Below the pieces are notes generated by a model that did not search any database, was not told the DNA's origin, and saw only the letters and a list, made by a program, of their open reading frames with translations. 64,000 nt of DNA from Tetragenococcus halophilus subsp. flandriensis. Its GTDB lineage: Bacteria > Bacillota > Bacilli > Lactobacillales > Enterococcaceae. The first letter of the stretch is position 1. Every line of letters starts with the position of its first letter. Of this stretch, positions 38,229 to 46,228 are shown in pieces. Made by a program: the position numbers and the translations under genes. The DNA lies in contig NZ_BSUG01000006.1 in the NCBI RefSeq assembly GCF_030161475.1, positions 59,169-123,168 on the forward strand, read 5' to 3'.

Positions 38229-38584
38229 TATTCTGTAACCCAGTCTGAAATATCAACAATAGGCGCATCTGCCCACAGTTTTTCTAGTTGATAAAAATCA
38301 CGTTCATCTTGATTAAATACATGGACGATCACATCACCTAGATCAATTAAAGTCCATTTCGCACTGTCTCTTCCTTCGACACTTTTTACTTCAATTTGTG
38401 CCTTTTGTGCAGCTTCAACAATGTCATTAACGATAGTTTGGATTTGACGATTGTTTCTTCCAGAGCAGACCATAAAGTAATCCGCCAGTAAAGACACCTC
38501 ACGCATATCTAAAACGACAATATCTTGCGCACTTTTTGCATCGGCTGTTTGTACAGCTGTTTGTAAAATTTGTTGACTATCTAT
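38228..38584 (-). CDS. rsfS: Ribosomal silencing factor RsfS, apparent AUA start
   Basis: RsfS binds ribosomal protein L14 and blocks subunit joining in starved cells. The recognisable body runs from MREVSLLADYFMVCSGRNNRQIQ to the end. Starting at that ATG (38506) gives only 92 residues and cuts off the first strand of the domain. The frame stays open upstream to 38590 and encodes DSQQILQTAVQTADAKSAQD, exactly what family members have at their N-terminus. No ATG, GTG or TTG occurs there. An ATA at 38584 stands after GAGGTGAAGG at normal spacing, giving 118 residues. I take ATA as the start. Confidence 0.8.
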   Translation of the reverse strand: MDSQQILQTAVQTADAKSAQDIVVLDMREVSLLADYFMVCSGRNNRQIQTIVNDIVEAAQKAQIEVKSVEGRDSAKWTLIDLGDVIVHVFNQDERDFYQLEKLWADAPIVDISDWVTE

Positions 38585-38610
38585 TTTCCTTCACCTCTGA
38601 TTTATTTTAG

Positions 38611-39186
38611 TTATTTTTTAGCAACCCAACGATTATAGGTCTCTATAGTTTTAGGATAAATCGGCGCATTAATATCTATTAAATGAGCCAATGTATGTTT
38701 GGTTTCATAAGCGACGGCTTCATCCAAATCTTTTTTAGCAATCGCACGTGCTTTTTCTACACCAGGAATATCTCTTCCAGCTTCAATATAATCTGCTACA
38801 TAAATGATTTTATCTAACAAACTCATTTGAGAAGCCCCAGTTGTATGTAAACGGATCGCTTGTAAAATGGACTCATCAGTAATGCCAAGTTCTTTTTCGA
38901 CTAATTGCGCACCTACGAAACCGTGCCAAATCGCATTATTCCAATTCAATAAATCTAAGTCATAGTCATAGTCACGAATGATTTGCTTAAATTCACTGTC
39001 CGGGCGTTCCTTGGCATAATCATGAGTCAATGCAGCAATACTTGCTTTTTCCTTGGATACTCCATATCTTTCAGCCAAAGATAGCGCAGCTTCTTCTACA
39101 CCTAATACATGCTTAAAACGTTTTTCACTCATCGCTGCTTTGATTTTTTCTAACAAGGTTGCTCGAGTATTTTCATTATATTCCAT
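38611..39186 (-). CDS. yqeK: HD-domain hydrolase YqeK (Ap4A-type hydrolase)
   Basis: The 191-residue HD-domain protein has KRFKHVLGVEEAALSLAERYG, the HD pair in AALTHDYAKERP and WHGFVGAQLVEKELG, plus IRLHTTGASQMSLLDKIIYVADYIE. YqeK proteins hydrolyse diadenosine tetraphosphate in Gram-positive bacteria. The ATG at 39186 is chosen because it matches relatives and overlaps the end of nadD by 11 bases. The longer reading from 39225 lies inside nadD. It continues the yqe operon. Confidence 0.92.
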   Translation of the reverse strand: MEYNENTRATLLEKIKAAMSEKRFKHVLGVEEAALSLAERYGVSKEKASIAALTHDYAKERPDSEFKQIIRDYDYDLDLLNWNNAIWHGFVGAQLVEKELGITDESILQAIRLHTTGASQMSLLDKIIYVADYIEAGRDIPGVEKARAIAKKDLDEAVAYETKHTLAHLIDINAPIYPKTIETYNRWVAKK

Positions 39187-39835
39187 CAAGATACAACCCC
39201 TTTTCTTGAATATAGTGTAACACATTTTCAGGCAGGAGATAGTTCACCGAACAACCTTGTGCAATTTTTTTCCGTAAATCTGTAGAACTGATATTCATAT
39301 CAGGTACATCGATCCAAATAATTGGGTAAGAAGTTTCAGTCGGATAATTAGGCCGTTTGACTCCTACAAATTGAACCAATTGCATTAGTTCATCAACCTT
39401 ATACCACTTAGGTAAATACTCCACCATATCACCACCGATAATAAAATAAAAATCAGTATCGGGATATTTCTCTGTTAAGATTTTCATGGTTTCATAAGTA
39501 TAACTTTTACCTGGACGATTGATTTCACTTTTTTCAATATCAAGTAAAGGATTATCAGCAATTGCTAACTCTAACATCTTTAACCGATCTGAAACATCAA
39601 TCGTTTCTTTAGGATCCACATGCGGTGGTTCATTAGACGGCATCAAATAAACCTTTTCTAAACCTAATGATCTTCCGACTTGATCTGCCATAATCAAATG
39701 CGCTATATGAACAGGGTTAAAGTTTCCTCCTAAAATTCCGACTTGTTTTTTCTTTGAATTCGTTTGTTCCTTAACTTCTACAAATGTTTGTACATTGCTC
39801 ATCACTTGCTGTTTCAACTTCTCATGCGCCTCCAA
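39176..39835 (-). CDS. nadD: Nicotinate mononucleotide adenylyltransferase
   Basis: NadD joins nicotinate mononucleotide and ATP to give deamido-NAD. The core begins VGILGGNFNPVHIAHLIMADQ (HXGH type motif) near residue 32, with FIIGGDMVEYLPKWY and MNISSTDLRKKI (ISSTxxR) later. The first 30 residues are a poorly conserved extension seen in enterococcal relatives. The start is unclear: TTG at 39835 is inside the ribosome-site-like TTGGAGG, a second TTG at 39817 is 11 bases from GGAGG, and ATG occurs at 39802. The gene follows yhbY by three bases. Confidence 0.93.
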   Translation of the reverse strand: MEAHEKLKQQVMSNVQTFVEVKEQTNSKKKQVGILGGNFNPVHIAHLIMADQVGRSLGLEKVYLMPSNEPPHVDPKETIDVSDRLKMLELAIADNPLLDIEKSEINRPGKSYTYETMKILTEKYPDTDFYFIIGGDMVEYLPKWYKVDELMQLVQFVGVKRPNYPTETSYPIIWIDVPDMNISSTDLRKKIAQGCSVNYLLPENVLHYIQEKGLYLDGI

Positions 39836-39838
39836 TAA

Positions 39839-40150
39839 CTACACTTTCTTTACAGCAGCAGAAATCTTTTGATTTTTTTCTTTACTTGAAGTTTTAAAAA
39901 TCACTAGCACACGTCCGATGATTTGTACTACTTGGCAGTCCAATTTTTCTTCTAAAATCGCCGCTACCTCACTAGCCTCTTCATCGGTATTTTGTAGTAA
40001 ACTTACTTTAATCAATTCTCGTTTTTCTAAAGCTTCACCGATTTGCACGATCAGTTGATCGTTTAATCCACCTTTACCAATTTGAAAAATCGGTTGTAAA
40101 TGGTGTGCTTGACTCTTCAAAAAACTTTTTTGTTTTCCCCTTAATTTCAT
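39839..40150 (-). CDS. yhbY: YhbY family RNA-binding protein
   Basis: The 103-residue CRM-domain protein MKLRGKQKSFLKSQAHHLQP has the GKGG loop in IFQIGKGGLNDQLIVQIGEAL, then ELIKVSLLQNTDEEASEVAAIL. YhbY associates with pre-50S ribosomes in other bacteria. It lies between yqeH and nadD with short spacings of nine and three bases. Confidence 0.94.
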   Translation of the reverse strand: MKLRGKQKSFLKSQAHHLQPIFQIGKGGLNDQLIVQIGEALEKRELIKVSLLQNTDEEASEVAAILEEKLDCQVVQIIGRVLVIFKTSSKEKNQKISAAVKKV

Positions 40151-40159
40151 AACGTCCTC

Positions 40160-41269
40160 CTAAACCAGCGCCTGACGTGTGATAACATCGACGCCTTTGG
40201 GTGCCCAACCACTAACTACAGCTGGGTCTTTCACTGTAACCCAGCCCAAGCCAGCAAAAACAATGTCAGTTTTTTCTTTAATGGAAAACTCAAAACGTTC
40301 CAATTCAGGAAAGCTTTCTTTTTCTTCATTACGTGGCGGTTGTAATAGTTCACCTAAATGTTTTTCATAAAATTTATCCGCATTTTCTAATTTGGTTCGA
40401 TGAATCATTAAATCATTTGAAACAAAAACGGTAAAGGAGCTTTTTTCTCCTTTAATAAAATCAAAGCGCGCTAAGCCACCTAAAAACAATGTTTGTCCAG
40501 CGTTTAACTGATAGACCTTAGGCTTGATTTCTTTTTGCGGCGCGATAATTTTAAGGTCTTTTTCTCCTAGAAAATGCGCCATTTGATGATGATGAATAAT
40601 TCCTGGTGTATCTATTAAAAATTGACCATCATCTAAAGGAATTTCAATTTTATCTAATGTGGTCCCCGGAAATTTTGAAGTAGTAATTAAGTCCTTAACA
40701 TCCGCTGTTTTTTGCACGATCTGGTTAATCAATGTAGATTTACCTACATTTGTTACACCTACGATATAAACATCTCGACCTTCACGATACTTCTCAATCA
40801 TATCAAGCAAAGCATCTAACTCATCGTTTCTTTTAGCACTAGTCAATAATACATCGACTGGACGTAAGCCTTTATCGTGGGCTTGTTCTTTCATCCATTG
40901 TTTTAATTTAGTCTTTTTCAAAGACTTAGGTAACACATCTACTTTATTACCTACCAATAATACAGGATTGTCTCCCACAAAACGATGTAAACCAGGTATT
41001 ATTGAGCCATTGAAATCAAAAATATCTACCACATTGACAATCAGCGCATCTTTTTGCCCGATTTCATTTAATAACCGTAAAAAATCATCGTCGGTCAATG
41101 AGACATCTTGAATCTCATTATAATGGCGCAGACGAAAACAACGTTGACAATAGACTTCGCCGGATTCCAGTCCTTTTTCCAAAACTGATTTTGGTGTATA
41201 ACCTATTTTATTTTTATCTTCTGTTTGAATAACAGCTCCACAGCCTATACATTGAAGGGCTTCTGTCAT
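40160..41269 (-). CDS. yqeH: Circularly permuted GTPase YqeH
   Basis: YqeH is needed for assembly of the 30S subunit. The 369-residue protein has an N-terminal zinc finger (CIGCG near residues 6-10, CQRC near 38-41). Its GTPase motifs come in permuted order: NKVD before TSAKR, then G1 GVTNVGKST, then DTPG. A C-terminal RNA-binding region follows. Its ATG overlaps the yqeG stop by four bases (ATGA). Confidence 0.95.
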   Translation of the reverse strand: MTEALQCIGCGAVIQTEDKNKIGYTPKSVLEKGLESGEVYCQRCFRLRHYNEIQDVSLTDDDFLRLLNEIGQKDALIVNVVDIFDFNGSIIPGLHRFVGDNPVLLVGNKVDVLPKSLKKTKLKQWMKEQAHDKGLRPVDVLLTSAKRNDELDALLDMIEKYREGRDVYIVGVTNVGKSTLINQIVQKTADVKDLITTSKFPGTTLDKIEIPLDDGQFLIDTPGIIHHHQMAHFLGEKDLKIIAPQKEIKPKVYQLNAGQTLFLGGLARFDFIKGEKSSFTVFVSNDLMIHRTKLENADKFYEKHLGELLQPPRNEEKESFPELERFEFSIKEKTDIVFAGLGWVTVKDPAVVSGWAPKGVDVITRQALV

Positions 41270-41793
41270 TTTATTTCACCTTGCCATTTCATATCAGAAT
41301 GTTTTCTTTGCAAATACTTCATGATTTTACGTTCAAAAAAACGATTAAAACGCGTTTTCCAACCATCAGTGTTTACTACTGGTTTAACCAAAATGCTCCA
41401 TATACCAGCGCTGTTTGCTGCTTTAATATCAGTCATAAGCTGGTCTCCTAGCATAACTACTTCCTCTTTATTCACATTTAACTGTCTACATGCCCTATTG
41501 ATCCCAACAGGAAGCGGTTTGAGTGCCCGTGCAACATAAGACAATTCTAGTTTATCTGTTACCCTACTAACGCGTTGCGCGCTGTTGTTTGATACAACCA
41601 CGACAGAAATGCCAGCGCCTTTCATTTCTTCCAACCATTTTCTTAACTCATCTGTGCCATCTGGATGATCCCAAGCAATTAAAGTATTATCCAGATCAGT
41701 TAAAACAACCCTTATACCAACATTTTTTAACTGCTCTGGTGTAATTTTATAAATTGACTCAATCATCCAACTTGGTTTATAACTTGAAAACAT
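41266..41793 (-). CDS. yqeG: HAD-superfamily phosphatase YqeG
   Basis: The 175-residue protein is a HAD phosphatase of subfamily IIIA with DLDNTLIAWDHPDGTDEL (motif I, DXDXT), VVVVSNNSAQRV (motif II) and MLGDQLMTDIKAANSAGIW (motif IV). Homologues include mitochondrial PTPMT-like phosphatidylglycerophosphatases, but the bacterial substrate is unknown. ATG at 41793 or TTG at 41796 could be the start; AGGAG lies 12 or 9 bases upstream. It opens the yqe operon. Confidence 0.9.
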   Translation of the reverse strand: MFSSYKPSWMIESIYKITPEQLKNVGIRVVLTDLDNTLIAWDHPDGTDELRKWLEEMKGAGISVVVVSNNSAQRVSRVTDKLELSYVARALKPLPVGINRACRQLNVNKEEVVMLGDQLMTDIKAANSAGIWSILVKPVVNTDGWKTRFNRFFERKIMKYLQRKHSDMKWQGEIK

Positions 41794-41915
41794 CAATCAT
41801 TTTTCTCCTCAAATGAACCAACTCATGATAACGATCACGAGTGTTCTTATCTAACTTTCGAAAATAAACTTCTTTTTAACTCTTCACAAATGTTGATTAT
41901 ACAATAAATTTTCAT

Positions 41916-41941
41916 AAAGGAAAAGTTTTGACTTTTCCTTT
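41916..41941 (-). terminator. Hairpin after the PadR-partner gene
   Basis: AAAGGAAAAGT (41916-41926) and ACTTTTCCTTT (41931-41941) form a perfect stem with a four-base loop, downstream of the DUF1129 gene on the minus strand. The T run is short. Confidence 0.5.
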
Positions 41942-41973
41942 TGCTTATCCAAGGGTCAAAGAAAAATTTTTCT

Positions 41974-42648
41974 TCATATCGTCTTTCTTATACTTCTTCC
42001 CAATAAATATAGGATAATGCCAAACAACAAAATAATATAAAAAGGTAATTCAACTTTTGGCTCCACATCAGGTACAATAAAAGCGATCAAAAAAAAGATA
42101 CCTACTGCAAAAATACCGAACAGGCCCGATAAAAAAAGAAATCTTTTGTTATTGATCTCTTTAAAACAAGTCCAACGAATATATTTAAGCGCCAAATACA
42201 TGACTAAAAAAGCAAACGGAATATCTAGTAAGGCTTTAAGAGCTAAAGTTCCCAAATAATAGGTATTACTCGATGAATTTACACCAAAAATATATGGCCC
42301 TGCCCAGTTAAAAAAACCAGAAGTAATGCTAGCTGCTGCCAAAAAATAGCATATGAACATAAAGAAAAACTGTATATGTTTTTTGGTTACTTCTTTAGGA
42401 AGCTCTCCAAGAATTTCATTGGCATATTTTTTTGGCTTGTCTCCAAAAACCTCTTTAGCTGTTTTTCCTTCTGCCTGTGCATCTATTAAATGATCGAGCA
42501 GTTCAACTAAAATTTCTTCCATTTCTTGGTCAGACTTATTATATGATGTACGTATATAAATCAACATATCTTCATAGTATTTTTTATTTTTTTGCGACAG
42601 TTGTTTGCGCTTTTCATTGTTCAATTCAATGAGTTCTTCTTCATCCAT
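41974..42648 (-). CDS. DUF1129-type membrane protein, partner of PadR
   Basis: The 224-residue protein has a soluble helical N-terminal part (1-95, with YYEDMLIYIRTSYNKSDQEMEEILVELLDHLIDAQ, an HAAS-like signalling helix bundle). Four membrane helices follow (about 95-115, 130-155, 170-190, 195-220). The last residues are basic. Such proteins are regularly encoded next to PadR-type repressors, and their role is unknown. It starts one base after the PadR gene and is translated with it. Confidence 0.75.
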   Translation of the reverse strand: MDEEELIELNNEKRKQLSQKNKKYYEDMLIYIRTSYNKSDQEMEEILVELLDHLIDAQAEGKTAKEVFGDKPKKYANEILGELPKEVTKKHIQFFFMFICYFLAAASITSGFFNWAGPYIFGVNSSSNTYYLGTLALKALLDIPFAFLVMYLALKYIRWTCFKEINNKRFLFLSGLFGIFAVGIFFLIAFIVPDVEPKVELPFYIILLFGIILYLLGRSIRKTI

Positions 42649-42649
42649 G

Positions 42650-42973
42650 CTAATCCTCCTTATGTATTAATTGTTCCACTGGTTGTTTAATAGCCTCCCA
42701 ATTTACTCTAAAATCATCCAGAGCTTTGGCACCCGCTTTTGTTAAATAATAATATTTTCTATTAGGGCCTGCTGGTGATGATTTCATCTGGCCTTCAAGT
42801 AATTTCTCTTTTTGCAAGCGCAGTAAAATAGGATAAATCGATCCCTCGCTAACAAAAAGTCCATAGCCTTGGAGCTTCAGCGACAATTCATATCCATATA
42901 CCGCTTGGTGATCAACTACAGCAAGAATACAACCTTCCAAAATTCCTTTTAATAATTGACTGCGTATCGACAA
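42650..42973 (-). CDS. PadR family transcriptional regulator
   Basis: The 107-residue protein is a winged-helix PadR repressor: MSIRSQLLKGILEGCILAVV, HQAVYGYELSLKLQGYGLFVSEGSIYPILLRLQKEKLLEG and PNRKYYYLTKAGAKAL. The TTG at 42973 is chosen since AGGTG lies six bases ahead and it matches family starts; a GTG at 42982 falls inside that site. The ligand is unknown. An inverted repeat inside the promoter spacer suggests it represses its own two-gene operon. Confidence 0.88.
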   Translation of the reverse strand: MSIRSQLLKGILEGCILAVVDHQAVYGYELSLKLQGYGLFVSEGSIYPILLRLQKEKLLEGQMKSSPAGPNRKYYYLTKAGAKALDDFRVNWEAIKQPVEQLIHKED

Positions 42974-43041
42974 TGATCTCACCTACTTCGTATTCAAAGT
43001 CTTTAATTCACGTTTAACGGGTCTATCTTGTATTACCATAT

Positions 43042-43070
43042 AGTTTAGTAAAAATATAACTATCTTGCAA
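43042..43070 (-). promoter_or_regulatory. Promoter with internal operator of the padR operon
   Basis: On the minus strand TTGCAA (43070-43065) and TAAACT (43047-43042) are 17 bp apart. ATAGTT and AACTAT (43040-43045, 43058-43063) form an inverted repeat spanning the spacer and -10, a likely PadR operator. Confidence 0.55.
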
Positions 43071-43198
43071 TGCAACTTAGTAGATTTCTTACTAAATTAT
43101 TGCAGGCAAAATAATTATTAGAATAATCAGATTTTTCGGACGATTCCTCGCTTTAGCTGCTAATATATGTTAATATACTCAAAAAGGAAGTCGATCAT

Positions 43199-44395
43199 AT
43201 GAAACAGCCAAAAAATTTCATTATTATTTCGCCTCATTTTCCCGAGAATTTTTCCACATTTGCTGTTTGTTTACGAGAAAGAGGTTTTAATACCTTAGGA
43301 ATTGCTGATATCGCTTATGATCAACTAAGCGATACTTTGAAAAACGCCCTAACTGAATATTACCGTGTAGATGATATGAATGATTACGATCAAATGTACC
43401 GTGCGGTTGCTTTTTTCGCTCATAAATATGGCAAAATCGATAGAATTGAATCCCATAACGAACATTGGTTGGAAGTAGACGCGCAATTGCGAACAGATTT
43501 CAATGTAGTTGGCTATACCCTTGCAGACCTTGAGCCGATCAAAAAGAAATCCAGTATGAAGAAACAATTCCGCTCGTTAGATCTTCCTGTAGCAGAAGGT
43601 CGTGTATTTTCTGATGAAGAAGATGCTTTTTTCCTAGCAGAAGAACTGGGCTATCCAGTAATCGTAAAGCCTGATAGCGGAGTGGGCGCAGGCGATACTT
43701 ACAAAGTCAAGAGTCCAGATGAGCTAGCTACATTTTTTAATGAAAATGACATGATAAATGATTTTATTATGGAAGAATTTATTCCTGGAGATGTCGTTAC
43801 CTTTGATGGCTTATGTGATCAAGAAGGTCAGATTGTCTTTTATTCTAGCTTAGACTATAATATCGCGGTTTTAGAGACGGTGGAAAATGATAGCGATATG
43901 TATTTTTATTTACCACGTGAAATTCCAGAAGACTTAATCGAGATGGGCACAAAAATTGTGGAAGGATTTCAGGTGAAGGAACGTTTCTTTCATTTTGAAT
44001 TTTTCCGTACCTATCCAAACGGCGAGTTATTGCCACTTGAAGTGAATATGCGCCCGCCTGGCGGACCAACAATTGATATGTTCAATTACGTTAACGAGTT
44101 CAATATTTTTGCTGAATATGCCAATATCGTCAAAGAAAATCAATTTAAAGCGCCTATTGATCGTCTTTACAACTGTGCCTATATTTCTCGAAAGGCCAAT
44201 AAAATTTTTAACTACACGCATGATAATGAAGCGATTCGACAAAAATTAGGGGCATCCCTTGTAGGTATTCAGTCGATACCTGATATTTTTTCAACGATTT
44301 TAGGCACAGAAGGCTATATTGTTCGTTCCCCGGACTTGGAGGAATTATTTGATCATATCAACTATATCAGTCAAAAACAAGAAGCGGTAGGCTAA
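43199..44395 (+). CDS. ATP-grasp domain carboxylate-amine ligase of unknown product
   Basis: The 398-residue protein has the ATP-grasp fold: an N-terminal Rossmann-like part (FIIISPHFPENFSTFAVCLRERGFNTLGI), then LGYPVIVKPDSGVGAGDTYKV (ATP-binding lysine and glycine loop) and FHFEFFRTYPNGELLPLEVNMRPPGG (metal-binding Glu and Asn). It should join a carboxylate to an amine or thiol through an acyl phosphate. It begins after AAAGGAAG and is followed by an esterase gene 17 bp later in the same unit. Two further hydrolase genes lie beyond. It is distinct from the D-aspartate ligase at 27.7 kb. Substrate and product are unknown. Confidence 0.85.
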   Translation: MKQPKNFIIISPHFPENFSTFAVCLRERGFNTLGIADIAYDQLSDTLKNALTEYYRVDDMNDYDQMYRAVAFFAHKYGKIDRIESHNEHWLEVDAQLRTDFNVVGYTLADLEPIKKKSSMKKQFRSLDLPVAEGRVFSDEEDAFFLAEELGYPVIVKPDSGVGAGDTYKVKSPDELATFFNENDMINDFIMEEFIPGDVVTFDGLCDQEGQIVFYSSLDYNIAVLETVENDSDMYFYLPREIPEDLIEMGTKIVEGFQVKERFFHFEFFRTYPNGELLPLEVNMRPPGGPTIDMFNYVNEFNIFAEYANIVKENQFKAPIDRLYNCAYISRKANKIFNYTHDNEAIRQKLGASLVGIQSIPDIFSTILGTEGYIVRSPDLEELFDHINYISQKQEAVG

Positions 44396-44412
44396 CGAGA
44401 GGAGGAAGTTCA

Positions 44413-45165
44413 ATGCATTTTGAACAGCGCAGTTTTTACAGTAACCAACTAGAAAAAGAAATGCCTTTCAATATTTATGGACACGCTGGTAAAGCTGTCC
44501 TTGTCTTCCCTTCATCTGGCGGAAGCCAAAATGAATACGCTGATTTTGGGATGATCGCTTCTTGTAGTTCATTTATTGAAGAAGGTCTTTTACGATTTTA
44601 TACAGCTGCTTCTTATGATAATGAGTCTTGGTTGGCCAACAATAAATCACCTCACGAAATGGCCGAAGCGCATAGACGTTACGAAAATTACATTATACAA
44701 GAACTCATTCCGTTAATTACTTACGAAACAAATTCACCTCATGTAATTGCAACTGGCTGTAGTATGGGTGGATTTCATACGATGAACTTTGCTTTAAAAC
44801 ATCCAGATATTTTTACAACAGCTATTGCTTTAAGTGGTGTTTATGATATCCGTTTCTTTACTGGAGATTACTATAATGATCTAGCTGTTTATTTTAATTC
44901 TCCTATTGATTATTTGTCTGGTCTGGAGGATCCTTGGTTTATTGACCGTTATCGGCAAAATACTTATATTACTTGTGTCGGGCAAGGAGATTGGGAACTT
45001 CCTCATCTTTTACAAACGCAAAATCTGCAACAGATATTTGAAGAAAAAGAGCTGCCTGCTTGGTTTGATTATTGGGGTGAAGATAGTGCTCACGACTGGG
45101 AATGGTGGTCTAAACAGATCGCTTACTTTATGGATGAATTGAATAAACAAAAAGCGCTAATTTAA
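44413..45165 (+). CDS. Alpha/beta hydrolase, putative esterase family
   Basis: The 250-residue protein belongs to the putative esterase (esterase D-like) group. The nucleophile serine sits in VIATGCSMGGFHTMNFALKH (GXSXG type, near residue 118), and the likely catalytic histidine is in DSAHDWEWWSKQ near the C-terminus. There is no signal peptide, so it acts in the cytoplasm. It is coupled to the ATP-grasp gene and may cleave an ester or amide related to that enzyme's product; this is inference from context. AGAGGAGG precedes the ATG. Confidence 0.83.
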   Translation: MHFEQRSFYSNQLEKEMPFNIYGHAGKAVLVFPSSGGSQNEYADFGMIASCSSFIEEGLLRFYTAASYDNESWLANNKSPHEMAEAHRRYENYIIQELIPLITYETNSPHVIATGCSMGGFHTMNFALKHPDIFTTAIALSGVYDIRFFTGDYYNDLAVYFNSPIDYLSGLEDPWFIDRYRQNTYITCVGQGDWELPHLLQTQNLQQIFEEKELPAWFDYWGEDSAHDWEWWSKQIAYFMDELNKQKALI

Positions 45166-45170
45166 AAGAG

Positions 45171-45213
45171 AAACCTTCCCGACAAGTTTTTTACCTGTTA
45201 GGAAGGTTTTTAA
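45171..45213 (+). terminator. Terminator of the ATP-grasp/esterase operon
   Basis: AAACCTTCC (45171-45179) pairs with GGAAGGTTT (45201-45209), followed by TTT. It lies six bases after the esterase stop. Confidence 0.8.
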
Positions 45214-45224
45214 ATATTCTCGGA

Positions 45225-45330
45225 CACTACGGGCACTTCGCTCCCCTAGTACTGTTCATCACTTCGCTTACGCTTCGATCTCATCAAGGTCTAAGCAACA
45301 AGTTGCTAAGGCCTTGAAGGACCTACTCTC
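45225..45330. repeat. GC-richer palindromic intergenic element
   Basis: About 105 bp differ from the AT-rich surroundings. They contain CACTTCGCT twice (near 45233 and 45260) and a near-perfect 15-bp inverted repeat, CAAGGTCTAAGCAAC (45285-45299) against GTTGCTAAGGCCTTG (45302-45316). It looks like a dispersed palindromic element or a small transposon remnant, between convergent genes. Confidence 0.45.
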
Positions 45331-45346
45331 AGCAATAACAAACAGC

Positions 45347-46165
45347 TTATTCTACATTAAAAGCAAAAGCTAAAAACTCACCAAAATGGTCTGCCCAATA
45401 TTTTTCAAAATGATATTCTCCAGAAAAAATCCGCAAGCTAAGACGATCAAGATCATGGCCGTTTTCTAGTAAGGTATTATAATAACGAATAGAACTATCG
45501 ATATAAGCTTGGTCCGTATCTTTAGTAGTTAACATCTGATCTTCTTCATTTCCCTCATTGGTTCCTGATTGAATATAAACCTTGCTTTTAGAGTTTATAG
45601 GATTTGCGGCCAAATGATTGATAAAAGCCTCTTCACACAGCCAAGAAGCAAGGGAAAAAATACCTAAAGCACCAAAAGTATCGGGATAAGCAGCGCCCGT
45701 ATAAGCGGTGATCACTGCTCCTAGCGAACTACCGGCTAAAATGGTATCTTTATGCTCTTTTTTTGTGCGATAATGTGTATCAATAAATGGTTTGACGGTT
45801 TCAACCAACCATTTTGCATAATCTTTTCCCATGCCGCCAGCTGAAATGCTTTGTTCTTCACTTTCAACCTTTATTTCCCAAGGCATATACTCATCAAAAC
45901 GTTTTTCCTCACTATTATCAATCCCGACAATAATTACTGGAGGTAAAATTTCCGATTTTTTTAATAAAGGGATCAATTCCCAAGAATAACCCGAATATGA
46001 CTCTCGACTGAAAAAAATATTCTGGCCATCATGCATGTATACCACTGGATAGTGTGTAGTCTCTGATTCATAATTACTGGGTAATAAAACACGTACCCTT
46101 CGTTTTTCTTTCATATAAGGAACTTCTAAAAAATGCTCATGAAGCGCTAAATAATCTGAATTCAT
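45347..46165 (-). CDS. Alpha/beta hydrolase, putative esterase family (second copy of the type)
   Basis: The 272-residue protein is another putative esterase: VVYMHDGQNIFFSRESYSGY near residue 40, nucleophile serine in ILAGSSLGAVITAYTGAAY, and histidine in FSGEYHFEKYWADHF. Enzymes of this kind include ferric enterobactin and feruloyl esterase relatives. No signal peptide is present. It is convergent with the esterase at 44.4 kb and follows the amidase gene by 63 bp in the same direction. Substrate is unknown. Confidence 0.85.
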   Translation of the reverse strand: MNSDYLALHEHFLEVPYMKEKRRVRVLLPSNYESETTHYPVVYMHDGQNIFFSRESYSGYSWELIPLLKKSEILPPVIIVGIDNSEEKRFDEYMPWEIKVESEEQSISAGGMGKDYAKWLVETVKPFIDTHYRTKKEHKDTILAGSSLGAVITAYTGAAYPDTFGALGIFSLASWLCEEAFINHLAANPINSKSKVYIQSGTNEGNEEDQMLTTKDTDQAYIDSSIRYYNTLLENGHDLDRLSLRIFSGEYHFEKYWADHFGEFLAFAFNVE

Positions 46166-46228
46166 CTTCCACCCTTTCCTTGTTGGCTATGAAAACTGCA
46201 ACAAAATTTTTAATAAAGCGAGCAAAAG

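Noticed and set aside
45225..45330. Insertion sequence
   Set aside because: It is far too short to encode a transposase and no terminal repeats with target duplication were found; kept only as a palindromic element.
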